Assembly (NCBI GenBank): GCA_905221605.1
Contig: CAJNDS010001035.1
Span: 829,134 to 857,885 of the forward strand
Source: Symbiodinium natans
Taxonomy: Eukaryota; Sar; Dinophyceae; Suessiales; Symbiodiniaceae
Reading direction: 5' to 3'
Length of the DNA stretch: 28,752 bases
In this document: piece by piece, positions 9,092-17,302 of the stretch
Numbering within the stretch: the first letter of the stretch is position 1
Layout: every line of letters starts with the position of its first letter
Made by a program: the position numbers and the translations under genes
Notes under the pieces: generated by a model
The model's input: the letters and a program-made list of their open reading frames with translations, nothing else
Databases searched by the model: none
What the model was told of the DNA's origin: nothing

Positions 9092-9180
9092 TAACGAAAA
9101 TTAGGGAACCCTAGTACAGACTCCCCAAATAGTAGGATTCCCCCCCAATACGGTACCCTAGTTTCGGAAACCCCCCTATT
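9092..9180 (+). repeat. Dispersed repeat family R1, copy 1
   Basis: Shares ACGAAAA, AAATAGTAGGATTCCC, CCAATAMGGTACCC and TTTCGGAAACCCCC with 14211-14303 and 23115-23207. Non-coding, possibly a MITE. Confidence 0.6.
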
Positions 9181-9221
9181 GTCCTGTCACATGCCGATCC
9201 CATGCGTCACAGCTCTTGCAG

Positions 9222-9321
9222 GGCTTTCGAAGACCATGTCTACTGCGCGTACAACGACACTATCTACGAGATCCTTCACGAATATGCAAGTACCCTGGTC
9301 GTCCAGAGCCGTTCACTGCAG
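9222..9321 (+). CDS. Exon-like island, helical
   Basis: Acceptor ACAGCTCTTGCAG and donor CTGCAG/GTGTAG enclose 100 bases. The frame reads AFEDHVYCAYNDTIYEILHE then YASTLVVQSRSLQ. It is predicted helical. FE-x-x-VYCA recurs at 22773 and AYND at 23322, suggesting a repeated exon type. Unknown family. Confidence 0.5.
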
Positions 9322-9664
9322 GTGTAGGATTTGGAGAAGTTCAGTGGTTTAGGGTTTAGGGTTTAGGGTTTAGGGTTGAATGTTTAGGGTTTAGGGTTTA
9401 GGGTTTAGGGTTAGTTGGGCATGTCGTGGGAGTTTAAGGTTTTGGGTCCAATGTGTAGGGCTTTTGCAGGCTTGTGCCATCTCCCAATTCCCAAGCTTAT
9501 CATGTGCAAGCCTGAAGCAACCCTTCCCTTAGCCCCGTGAAGTCTCCGGCGCTGCCTCTAGTAGAATGTCTCCTGTTTAGGGTTTAGGGTTTAGGGTTTC
9601 GGGTTTCGGGTTTCGGGTTCGAAAAAAGCATGAGAGCCAGGTTCGAAAGCCTCAGTCTGCTGAG

Positions 9665-9738
9665 GCATCGATCTTGCCACCAACACGGGCACCATTTTCG
9701 TTGGGCCGGCAGCGGTCGCGATTCGGCTGGATGCTTGA
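9665..9738 (+). CDS. Terminal-exon-like island
   Basis: After TGCTGAG the frame reads IDLATNTGTIFVGPAAVAI then RLDA and TGA. D-x-x-TNTG-x-IFV has the look of a propeller strand (compare LDVVTGTYVFL at 14823). In dinoflagellates GC or GA donors could end the exon before the stop. Confidence 0.42.
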
Positions 9739-9894
9739 GTGGTGGGGACTGACGGGGATTCCCGAAACCCTAAACCCTAAACCCTAAACCCTAAACCCTA
9801 AACGAAGAAGGTGGGCAATCCTCAGCCTGGGCTGTTGGGGGTTTAGGGGGGGGTGTTACGCAAGCGTTGACTCTGAGGACGCTTCGTGCTGCAG

Positions 9895-9960
9895 GGCTCG
9901 ATCACGGGTTTTCGGGAGTCACCTGAAAGCCTATGGTCTTACGCGAAAAGTCTGAATTAA
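9895..9960 (+). CDS. Terminal-exon-like island
   Basis: CGTGCTGCAG acceptor, then 21 codons and TAA: GSITGFRESPESLWSYAKSL. ITGF-x-x-SPESLW fits the blade-like motif seen in other islands. Confidence 0.4.
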   Translation, partial: GSITGFRESPESLWSYAKSLN

Positions 9961-9985
9961 TCCGTACAGGGCTCGGTGGTATAGA

Positions 9986-10267
9986 CCCCTCAACCCCTCA
10001 ACCCCTCAACCCCTCAACCCCTCAACCCCTCAACCCCTCAACCAAACAACCCCCTCAACCCCCCTCAACCCCCTCAACCCTCAACCCCTAAACCCCTAAA
10101 CCCCTAGACCCCTAAACCCCTAAACCCCTAAACCCCTAAACCCCTACACCCCTAAACCCCTACCCCCGCTCATCCCCTAAACCCCTCAACCCCCCAACCC
10201 CTCAACCCCTCAACCCCTAAACCCTAAACCCTAAACGCCTAAACCCTAAACCCTAAAACCTAAACCC
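9986..10267 (-). repeat. Variant telomeric array, CCCCTCAA then CCCCTAAA then CCCTAAA
   Basis: Three sub-blocks, each homogeneous for a different 7-8 base unit, joined end to end. Confidence 0.95.
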
Positions 10268-10314
10268 TACGCCTCCATGGGCGGCTCGAGGGTCAAAGGC
10301 GCTCTGAATCCCAG

Positions 10315-10392
10315 GTCGACACAAGCCAGGTCCCCCAGACAAACGACGGCCTCAACTGTCCATCCGCCACTCCATTTCCAAATGTGCCCTGA
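10315..10392 (+). CDS. Exon encoding NDGLNC peptide, copy 1
   Basis: AATCCCAG acceptor; the frame reads VDTSQVPQTNDGLNCPSATP then FPNVP and TGA. It aligns with the island at 25194 (14 identical residues in about 24, including NDGLNC and PFP). The shared residues use different codons (CTC AAC versus TTG AAT), the signature of protein-level conservation. Function unknown; a Cys-containing extracellular module is possible. Confidence 0.6.
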   Translation, partial: VDTSQVPQTNDGLNCPSATPFPNVP

Positions 10393-10403
10393 CTGCAGCG
10401 AAG

Positions 10404-10612
10404 GCTTTAGGGTTTAGGGTTTTGGGTTTTAGGGTTTTAGGGTTTTTGGGTTTTGGGTTTTGGGTTTTAGGGTTTTCGGGTTTTCGGGTTTTTGGGTTTT
10501 CGGGTTTTAGGGTTTTATGGTTTTTGGGTTTTTGGGTTTTTGGGTTTTAGGGTTTTCGGGTTTTCGGGTTTTTAGGGTTTTCGGGTTTTCGGGTTTTTAG
10601 GGCTTTAGGGTT
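10404..10612 (+). repeat. Variant array TTTTAGGG / TTTTCGGG / TTTTTGGG
   Basis: 8-9 base units GGGTTTTNN, with A, C or T at the variable position; only the first two units are canonical. Confidence 0.95.
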
Positions 10613-10664
10613 TTAGAAGCCCATGCCCTGAAGAGACATCCCTATCTAGGACGCGGAGTAGGCC

Positions 10665-10750
10665 CTCATTCCTTTTTTTTATGCTTTAAGTCCCCTTCTA
10701 GGCCCCTTTCAACCAACAAGGGCACCCTTTTTATTCCTAGGCTACTCCGT
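10665..10750 (+). repeat. Dispersed repeat family R2, copy 1
   Basis: CCCCTTCTAGGCCCCTTTCAACCAACAAGGGCACCCTTTTTATTCCTAG resembles 27595-27647 (CTTCTAATCCCCTTAAAACC, AAAAAGGGTACCC, TTTTATTCCTAG). Confidence 0.5.
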
Positions 10751-11428
10751 CTAGCCATGACAAGGCCACCCCCCCACCCCGCCCCCCCCCTCTGGAAAAC
10801 ACCCCTACAGCCAAAATCCCCAAGCCTAATCCCTTTTTGAAAAAATCAGCATGTTCGCTACCTATAAACCTGGTAGCCCAGCGGTGCCCTTTTGCCCCAT
10901 TTTTGGGGCCTCAAGATTCCCTTACAGAGTGCCAGACCCCAATTCCGGGCACCCTGATTATAACATGGTTATTGGACTAGCCAACTAAAACCCCACACTC
11001 CAAAGTCCCCAAACCCCTTACTGAACCCTCTAAAGCATGGGGTCTACGAAGCCCGCGCAAGCCAGGGGTTCATAGAACCGCCGCCCACAACCCGACTGGG
11101 GTTTCGGCTTTGCGGGTTATGGGGGGGTTAGGGTTTAGGGTGTAGAGGGCCGCAAACCCACCATCTGAGACCAGTCCAAGCCGAACCTTATGTACGCGAC
11201 CCCCCCCCCAAACAAAGGGGAAGGAATAAAGAAATACATCAAAAACAAAAAAACAAAAAGGGCAACAACAAGTTGCAATCATCAAGCCTTAAACATACTC
11301 AGCATTCACCCCTAAAGCCCTAACTCCTTAACGAGCTAGATCCGCAACCATGCAGCAAAAACCTTCATGGCCTGCAACCCTCGTCCTCCAACTCTGAACC
11401 AGCGCGACGCACTCACGTGTGCGTGCAG
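10751..11428. other. Intergenic or intronic, no confident gene
   Basis: C-rich tracts (near 10770), a short TTTAGGG piece near 11125 and a CAAAAACAAAAAAAC run near 11240. Several weak open frames on both strands; none with good splice sites. Confidence 0.4.
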
Positions 11429-11591
11429 GCGCTCGCGTTCCGCTGAGGTAACAACCACGAGTACAACGACCACCACCACGCTGCCGCCGCCGCTGCAGCC
11501 GCGCCTTGATCTGACTGGGGTGGAGAAGCCTCCCAATCCATCTCTTAGTGCTGGATGCTTTGAGCCCAAAGCCCAAAGCCCTAAGGCCTAA
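11429..11591 (+). CDS. Exon with Thr/Pro-rich linker
   Basis: Acceptor GTGTGCGTGCAG. The frame reads RSRSAEVTTTSTTTTTTLPP then PLQPRLDLTGVEKPPNP, and reaches TAA in CCCTAAA-like sequence. Thr codons vary in the third base (ACA, ACC, ACG), as in the giant Thr tract at 25494. SAEVTTT resembles the DAEETTT that opens that tract. Likely an O-glycosylatable linker; no family recognised. Confidence 0.42.
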
Positions 11592-11756
11592 ACCCTAAAC
11601 CCTAACCCCTAACCCCTAACCCCTAAACCCTAAATCCCAAACCCAACAGAGCACCCCGAAGGCAAACGCGCCCGAAATGCCCCCGAAGCTCTTGCGAGCC
11701 CGAGGTGCACCACCGAGGAGACCGGGCGGCACTCAGTGCTTGGGGTGCGGTGGTTT

Positions 11757-12093
11757 GGGTTTAGGGTTTAGGGTTTCGGGTTTAGGGTTTAGGGGTTTAG
11801 GGTTTAGGGGTTTAGGGGTTTAGGGGTTTAGGGGTTTAGGGGTTTAGGGGTTTAGGGGTTTAGGGGTTTAGGGGTTTAGGGGTTTAGGGGTTTAGGGGTT
11901 TAGGGGTTTAGGTGTTTAGGGGTTTAGGGGTTTAGGGGTTTAGGGGTTTAGGGGTTTAGGGGTTTAGGGGTTTAGGGGTTTAGGGGTTTAGGGGTTTAGG
12001 GGTTTAGGGGTTTAGGGGTTTAGGGGTTTAGGGGTTTAGGGGTTTAGGTTTTAGGGTTTAGGGCTTAGGGGTTTAGGGTTTAGGGTTTAGGGT
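11757..12093 (+). repeat. Variant array (TTTAGGGG)n
   Basis: Some 30 octamers TTTAGGGG, flanked on both sides by a few canonical TTTAGGG heptamers. One TTTAGGTG and one TTTAGGTT variant interrupt it. Confidence 0.97.
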
Positions 12094-12107
12094 TCTGTGC
12101 CGACCAT

Positions 12108-12163
12108 GGTACGATGGTTCGGAAGGTTTACCTGCCTCCTGCACTTGGGGAAGCCCGAGCCAG
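12108..12163 (+). CDS. Weak exon-like island
   Basis: Ends GAGCCAG/GTAATG, a good donor; one frame reads MVRWFGRFTCLLHLGKPEP. The left boundary is not clear. Confidence 0.28.
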
Positions 12164-12286
12164 GTAATGCACGCCTTGCGCTGCATTGGGTTTAGGGTTT
12201 AGGGTTTAGGGGTTAGGGGTTAGGGGTTAGGGGTTAGGGATTAGGGGTTAGGGTTTAGGGTTTAGGGTTCGGCGATTTGTGCGCAG

Positions 12287-12352
12287 TGGCGGGACAGGCT
12301 TTTGCATGTAGATGCCACCCACACTGAACCCTTGGATTTGGTGCATCCTTGA
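12287..12352 (+). CDS. Terminal-exon-like island
   Basis: TTGTGCGCAG acceptor; the frame reads WRDRLLHVDATHTEPLDLVH, then P and TGA. Unknown. Confidence 0.3.
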   Translation, partial: WRDRLLHVDATHTEPLDLVHP

Positions 12353-12463
12353 ATTCTGGAATCCTAAGCTCCCCAAAGCAAACGCCCCTCAGACCGAAAC
12401 TAAACCGGAAGCCCCAAACCCTACACCCTAAACCCTAAACCCTAAACCCTAAACCCCTCTCCA

Positions 12464-12536
12464 TGGAAGCCCTCACGCCTCTTTCGAGGAGTGGAATTGC
12501 TCCGACTCGAGCGAGTTCTCGACCTTGGCGCTGCAG
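12464..12536 (+). CDS. Exon-like island
   Basis: The frame reads SFEEWNCSDSSEFSTLALQ to a CTGCAG/GTGATC donor. It stays open further (VINEQPLGL), so the 3' end is uncertain. Left junction directly in CCCTAAA-like repeat. Confidence 0.35.
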
Positions 12537-12587
12537 GTGATCAACGAGCAGCCTCTTGGGCTTGGTGTGCTTGAGGGTTTCGGGGTC

Positions 12588-12742
12588 CTAAACCCTAAAC
12601 CTTACACCCTAAACCCTAAACCCTAAACCCTAAACCTTAAACCCTAAACCCTAAACCTTAAACCCTAAACCCTAAACCCTAAACCCTAAACCCTAAACCC
12701 TAAACCCTAAACCCTAAACCTTAAACCCTAAACCTTAAACCC
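12588..12742 (-). repeat. (CCCTAAA)n array with CCTTAAA variants
   Basis: About 22 heptamers; CCTTAAA variants recur inside it. Confidence 0.96.
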
Positions 12743-12911
12743 TGGGGGATGGAGACCAGAATCATGTAGTGCTCATGGATATGGAGGTTTCATGCGGGGG
12801 GAGGGGGGGATTGGATGTCTGCAAGATGAACAAGGGGTTATGGGGCTTGTAGGTTCTGCAGGGTGTGGGACAGGCATGAAGTTGTGATTCTCTTTGCTTG
12901 CGTGTTGGTGC

Positions 12912-12913
<2 letters not shown>

Positions 12914-12950
<37 letters not shown>

Positions 12951-13201
12951 TGTGTGTGTGTGTGGTGTGTGTGGTGTGTGTGGTGTGTGTGTGGGTGGTG
13001 TGTGTGTGTGTGNNNNNNNNNNNNNNNNNNNNNNNNNNNNNNNNNNNNNNNNNNNNNNNNNNNNNNNNNNNNNNNNNNNNNNNNNNNNNNNNNNNNNNNN
13101 NNNNNNNNNNNNGTGTGTGGTGTGTGTGGTGTGTGGGTGTGTGTGGGTGGGTGGGTGGGTGGGTGGGTGGGTGGGGTTTGTGTGTGTGTGTGTGTGCGTG
13201 T

Positions 13202-13241
<40 letters not shown>

Positions 13242-13263
13242 TGTGTGTGTGTGTGTGTGTTGG
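12914..13263 (+). repeat. (TG)n / (TGTGTGG)n microsatellite around a gap
   Basis: TGTGTGTG with TGGTGTG and GGTGGGTGGG sub-blocks on both sides of the N run. Open frames (VCVCVC) are repeat artefacts. Confidence 0.95.
13013..13112. other. Assembly gap, 100 N
   Basis: Exactly 100 N, a conventional size for a gap of unknown length, inside a dinucleotide repeat. Confidence 1.
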
Positions 13264-13440
13264 TGTTGTGTGGTTTTTTGGTTTTGCTACGGTTTGGAGT
13301 TGGGCTTCTGGGTTTAGGAATGACGGGGCTTTGTGCGGTGTGCGAGCTTCTGGAGTTTTGTTTAGGGCTTTAGGGTTTTAGAGGTTTGGTGGTTCCGGGA
13401 GCGGGGGTGGGGAGTTTGGGTGCCGTCGGGTTTTTTTGAG

Positions 13441-13511
13441 CAAGATTCATGCCAAGGTATGACCAATGTTCGCAATTTGCCTCGCGCGACCTGTTTGTCT
13501 GGAGTGCCTAA
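13441..13511 (+). CDS. Terminal-exon-like island
   Basis: TCGGGTTTTTTTGAG is an acceptor with a polypyrimidine tract. The frame reads RFMPRYDQCSQFASRDLFVW, then SA and TAA. FASRDLFVW resembles DGRFVSW at 16572. Followed by CCCTAAA repeat. Confidence 0.4.
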
Positions 13512-13608
13512 GCCCTAAACCCTAAACCCTAAACCCCATAAACCCTGAACCTCATCCCCAAAATCAGTCAGCCCCGTGTGGGGGTGTTTTGTTCTTACTT
13601 CCACCCAG

Positions 13609-13658
13609 CGCTGGAGCTGCAAGGCTCGACGGCAACTGCATCCGAGGATGGGTTCGGG
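13609..13658 (+). CDS. Weak exon-like island
   Basis: Good acceptor TTCTTACTTCCACCCAG. One frame reads LELQGSTATASEDGFG and a second frame is also open. It ends at GGG/GTTCAGGG. Confidence 0.3.
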
Positions 13659-13659
13659 G

Positions 13660-14210
13660 TTCAGGGTTCAGGGTTCAGGGCTCAGGGTTCAGGGTTTAGG
13701 GTTCAGGCTTTGGGCTTTGGGCTTTGGGCTTTGGGGTTTGTGGTTTAGGGCTGTCGAGGGGCTAGGGTGGAGGGTCGAGGTTTGAGAGCACACCACCTTG
13801 AATTGTGCAGACCGAAGCCTTTGCAACTGTGTCGTGTCGTTTCCGAAAATAGGGGTTCGTGTAAGAGGATTTTGGCCTGTTGGGAATGCATTCGGGGGAC
13901 CCTCTTTTGGAAAATACTGGCGGCCCTGACCAATAGGATTCCAAAGACTCACCCAGCTGCCTTAAGGAGCGGCACAAGTTAATTGTGTGCTGCATTGCGG
14001 CCCCAACTACCCATGAGCAGGGGACCACTCGCCTCTATCTTAGTTTCCCGATTGATGCACTGACACAACACACCCTTCCAGAAACTCACAGATGATACCT
14101 CCTTGGCACAGCTCCAGCTCCAGCGCTTAGCGGCGCAAGACCAGCCTGCTCGGGAAAACTGCCAAGCTGCACTGTGTTCGAGGGGTTGGAGAACTTATTT
14201 GGGGGTTTTG
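13660..14210. other. Degenerate telomeric repeat, then unassigned sequence
   Basis: 13660-13745 is GTTCAGG / GCTTTGG degenerate repeat. 13770-13984 holds a 71-codon + frame (including RILACWECIRGTLFWKILAA) with overlapping minus-strand frames and no decisive splice sites. The rest shows nothing clear. Confidence 0.35.
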
Positions 14211-14303
14211 CGAAAAAAGCGGACCCCAAAATAGAGCCCCCAAATAATAGGACGCCCTTATCATACCCCAATAAGGTACCCCTAAATTCGGAAGCCTCCC
14301 ATA
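14211..14303 (+). repeat. Dispersed repeat family R1, copy 2
   Basis: CGAAAAAAGCGGACCCC, CCCCCAAATAATAGGA, CCCCAATAAGGTACCCC and AATTCGGAAGCC align with the copies at 9092 and 23115. Confidence 0.6.
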
Positions 14304-14421
14304 TCCTGAACTTGCGTTGCGCGAGGAGAAACCTTGTTGCCAGGGTTGTGAGAGGCTTTGGGCACCTGGCCATGAGGCGATGAGTTTAGGGGTTTAGGGT
14401 TTAGGGTTTAGGGTTTATAAG

Positions 14422-14508
14422 GGGCTCTCACAATCCCGTTGACTTGACAAGCGAGAAGAACGGACTAGCCGCCAGCTTGCTCAGCTTGCAGCAATGGCAC
14501 AAAACAAG
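14422..14508 (+). CDS. Exon-like island
   Basis: GGGTTTATAAG acceptor; ACAAG/GTGTTTAGGG donor. The frame reads SHNPVDLTSEKNGLAASLLS then LQQWHKTR. It is bounded by telomeric repeat on both sides. The HNPVDL start resembles the NPLD and KPVH motifs at 15379 and 25434. Confidence 0.48.
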
Positions 14509-14539
14509 GTGTTTAGGGTTTAGGATTTAGGGTTTAGGG

Positions 14540-14793
14540 TTGAAAATCCCCCCTCCCCCTAATATTGAACCCCCCCCTACCCCCCTAATATGACATGCCC
14601 CCCCCCCATATACTACAACATAACTTTTATAGGGGGGTATTTACTATTAGGGGCCAGCCAGGATGGGCTAATTAGGCCCTATAATCCCCAGAATCAACCA
14701 CACGCAGAGCCTTTCTACGGGATTATAGGGTCTACTAGCCCGTCCTGGAGGGGAGGTTGAAAAATAGGGTGAGGGGATTAATGTGGCATAACA
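14540..14793. mobile_element. Fold-back / MITE-like element
   Basis: CCAGGATGGGCTAATTAGGCCCTATAATCCC (14659-14689) is the inverted match of 14719-14748, forming a long stem with a ~29 base loop. Outer arms share AATATGACATGCC / GGCATAACATGCC and runs of CCCCCCTAATAT. No coding frame. Confidence 0.6.
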
Positions 14794-14822
14794 TGCCACC
14801 TTCAACTTCTCCTTCCTCCAAG

Positions 14823-14881
14823 AGAGAGGAACCATCCAGTCGCTGGACGTCGTGACCGGCACGTATGTGTTCCTCAGACCG
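14823..14881 (+). CDS. Exon-like island, propeller-strand-like
   Basis: Acceptor with a clear pyrimidine tract (CTTCTCCTTCCTCCAAG); donor AGACCG/GTTAGGG is the start of the telomere-like array. The frame reads RGTIQSLDVVTGTYVFLRP, a typical beta-propeller strand pattern (LD-x-x-TG-x-x-x-FL). Confidence 0.5.
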
Positions 14882-15062
14882 GTTAGGGTTTGGGGTTTGG
14901 GGTTTAGGGTTTGGGGTTTGGGGTTTAGGGTATAGGGTTTAGGGTTCAGGGTTTGGGGTTTGGGGTTTGGGGTTTAGGTTTAGGGTTTAGGGTTTGGGGT
15001 TTGGGGTTTAGGTTTAGGGTTTAGGGTTTGGGGTTTGGGGTTTGGGGTTTAGGGTTTAGGGC
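14882..15062 (+). repeat. Mixed TTTAGGG / TTTGGGG array
   Basis: Alternating GTTTGGG and GTTTAGG heptamers with a higher-order period of about 45 bases. Confidence 0.93.
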
Positions 15063-15378
15063 ATATTACCTACTCTTAACGGTACACCCTCCCATACCCC
15101 CCCTTTGTTGGAAGATGGGTTCCCTGTAAGCTGACGCTGAAGCCGGTTGGAGCTTTCAGGGGCTTTAGGGTTTAGGGTTTAGGGTTTAGGGTTGGGGGGT
15201 TAGGGGTTTTTGGCGTGAGTGCGCGGAGGGTTGACATGTACGTATTCGTCTTGAAAACTCAAAAACAATTAAGGAGTCAGGATGACACACCGCGCCTAGG
15301 GGTTTGGGGGTCTGGGCTTTCAAATGTAGAGCCCGCTGTTGCGCTGGCACTTGTTTCCCAGTTCCCGCATCAATCAAG

Positions 15379-15505
15379 GATGATTTGCCAATTCGAGGGC
15401 GAGTGCTTCAACGCCTGCGGCGTGAACCCCTTGGACAACTACATCTACTGCATATCAGAGGCCACTGGAAAGTCTAAACCCGCACCTCAAAACACCAGTG
15501 CCTGA
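15379..15505 (+). CDS. Exon encoding a DUF6923-like propeller blade
   Basis: Acceptor CCGCATCAATCAAG. The frame reads MICQFEGECFNACGVNPLDN then YIYCISEATGKSKPA, ending at TGA in CCTGAAAG. FNACGVNPLDNYIYCI matches, from memory, the repeated blade motif of DUF6923-type beta-propellers (G-[YV]-N-P-x-D-x-x-[LI]-Y). A donor may lie before the stop (for example GGAAA/GTCTAA). Likely one blade of a larger secreted or surface protein. Confidence 0.55.
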
Positions 15506-15814
15506 AAGTCAGCAGCAGGCAACAAAAGCCTTCTTGACTGTGGTTTAGATTCGAGAGCTGTGAGAGCTGTCCCGATCCCAACTGACCCTAAACGCTAAAC
15601 CCTAGCCCCCAAACCCTAAACTCTAAACCCTCCTAAGCCCCCTGAAGGAAGCTTCCAACACCGGATCGCCGGCCGCAAGCAGCGCGTTGAAGCTCCCAAA
15701 GCTCCCCCAAGAAGCCCCCCAAACGCCCGGCTTGAGCGCTTGCAAGGGGAGTTGAGGGTTTGGGGTTCTGGTTTGAGGCTCTGGGATTCACGCCAGGTGT
15801 TTTGCTGCTTGCAG

Positions 15815-15872
15815 TTCATTCAAGATCCAATCATTGTTGAAGTAGCAGAATTCATAAACACACAGACAGGCA

Positions 15873-15922
<50 letters not shown>

Positions 15923-16240
15923 CTGAAACCCCCAGCGCTATGCCCCGAGCTGGCCCCCCATTTTCACGATCGTCATGACGGTCCAGCCTGCTACGCGGCA
16001 TTCCGCGATCCTAAATCCCAAGCCCGTAGCGCTCAATCGCAACCAAAAACCCTCCACAGCGGTGAATGCGCCGAGGCTACATCGCCCGGCTTTCATGCCC
16101 CACGACCGCCAGTTGCCCGACTCGAGCAGTTGCGAAGGTCCAAGGAGTTTGGAGTTTGGAAAGCTCAATTTTTAGAATACTCCACTTTGCACACGCAGCC
16201 GACTGTCACAGAAATTGTTTTGTCTGTAAAGCTGGCTTGA
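15815..16240 (+). CDS. Terminal-exon-like frame across a CA repeat
   Basis: Strong acceptor TTTTGCTGCTTGCAG. 141 open codons begin FIQDPIIVEVAEFINTQTG, pass through a His-Thr run encoded by (CA)n at about 15858-15919, continue HDGPACYAAFRDPKSQARS and end EYSTLHTQPTVTEIVLSVKL plus A and TAA. A GC donor at 15869 would instead end the exon before the CA repeat. Other frames are open around 16066-16371, so the 3' half is uncertain. Confidence 0.4.
15856..15919 (+). repeat. (CA)n microsatellite
   Basis: About 26 CA units, in frame with the surrounding open frame. Confidence 0.95.
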
Positions 16241-16571
16241 CCTTGGCAGCTCTGCAGCACCGCCCCCAGCGGCATTTGACCAGTGTCTTGGTCGTTTCAA
16301 GACGAAGAGCGTGCATAGACTGCAGCTGCGGAACAAACCCTCCCCTATGTGCCCGAAGCCCTTGTATTTGAGCGCAACATGAAGCGTGGCCTTCTTTGGT
16401 GTTTTCGCCTGTATGTGTTCTGCTTCTGCCGAGACAGGATGATGAGACCAAGGGCTTCGCATGCAGTACAGTAGGGTTCAGGGCCTGATTTACGCCCTAA
16501 ACCCTAAACCCTAAACCCTAAACCCTAAACTGTATAGACTTTGTATCCCTGAACCTTCAAATTCCTCTAAG

Positions 16572-16690
16572 TTGGCACTGGCGCCCCCGGCTCCGTGTGC
16601 TACCTTGGCGAACAGCGCTCCTCTGTGTCCGCGGGCTTCAACACAGATGGCCGCTTTGTGTCTTGGCATACACTTCCGCGAGTGATTTAG
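16572..16690 (+). CDS. Terminal exon, propeller-like
   Basis: Acceptor CAAATTCCTCTAAG. 39 codons read GTGAPGSVCYLGEQRSSVSA then GFNTDGRFVSWHTLPRVI and TAG. SAGFNTDGRFVSW fits the blade motif of 15379 (ACGVNPLDNYIYC). G-rich start with Cys. A (CCCTAAA)5 array lies 43 bases upstream. Confidence 0.52.
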
Positions 16691-16856
16691 GCTTCCTATG
16701 GTTCTTGTGGATGTGGGCGGCTTAGGGTCTACACCGAAAACCTAAGTCCGAACTGGAGATGCTTGTTTCAGGTCTAGCACCTCAGTTTCCCAGAGGATCC
16801 ACTTGTAGTACGATGATGCAATAAGGTACCCCGAAACCCTATGCCAGTACGACAGC

Positions 16857-16933
16857 CTAAACCCTAAACCCTAAACCCTAAACCCTAAACCCTAAACCCT
16901 AAACCCTAAACCCTAAACCCTAAACCCTAAACC
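16857..16933 (-). repeat. (CCCTAAA)n array
   Basis: Eleven perfect units; smaller sister arrays lie at 16495-16529 and 16996-17036. Confidence 0.96.
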
Positions 16934-17042
16934 GGCCGCATGGGCTGAGGGCCCTGGCTGGGTGCCAACCTTGTCCAGCAACCCAGTGCTCCTAATCCTA
17001 AACCCTAAACCCTAAACCCTAAACCCTAAACCCTAATCTGTG

Positions 17043-17117
17043 TGCTGCGGCACGCTTGAAGACCATTCTGGCAACTACAAGTCTCACACAAAAAAGTACC
17101 CTGAACTCTGGTCTTAG
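17043..17117 (+). CDS. Weak terminal-exon-like island
   Basis: The frame reads CCGTLEDHSGNYKSHTKKYP then ELWS and TAG. No AG acceptor between it and the array, so the true start is downstream or the call is wrong. Confidence 0.25.
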   Translation, partial: CCGTLEDHSGNYKSHTKKYPELWS

Positions 17118-17249
17118 CGGAAACGAATCCCCCGCGTTTAGGGCTTAGGGTTTAGGATTTAGGGTTTAGGGGTTCGTAGGTCTGGGTGTTTTGCACGGGC
17201 ACTGTGGTCCCGAAACCCTAATCCCTAAACCTTGAGGTCTTCATCGCAG

Positions 17250-17302
17250 ATGAAGGGGGACTCTACTATCAAGACGGCGCGGGCGCCCAGACCACGCCTT
17301 GA
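17250..17302 (+). CDS. Terminal-exon-like island
   Basis: GGTCTTCATCGCAG acceptor. The frame reads DEGGLYYQDGAGAQTTP and TGA. Short, with a strand-like GGLYYQD. Confidence 0.35.

Noticed and set aside
9986-10267. CRISPR array
   Set aside because: Repeats are 7-8 bases with no spacers; they are telomere-type variants in a eukaryotic context.
12863-13381. Val/Cys-rich ORFs across the gap
   Set aside because: Translation of TG repeat plus Ns; no biological content.
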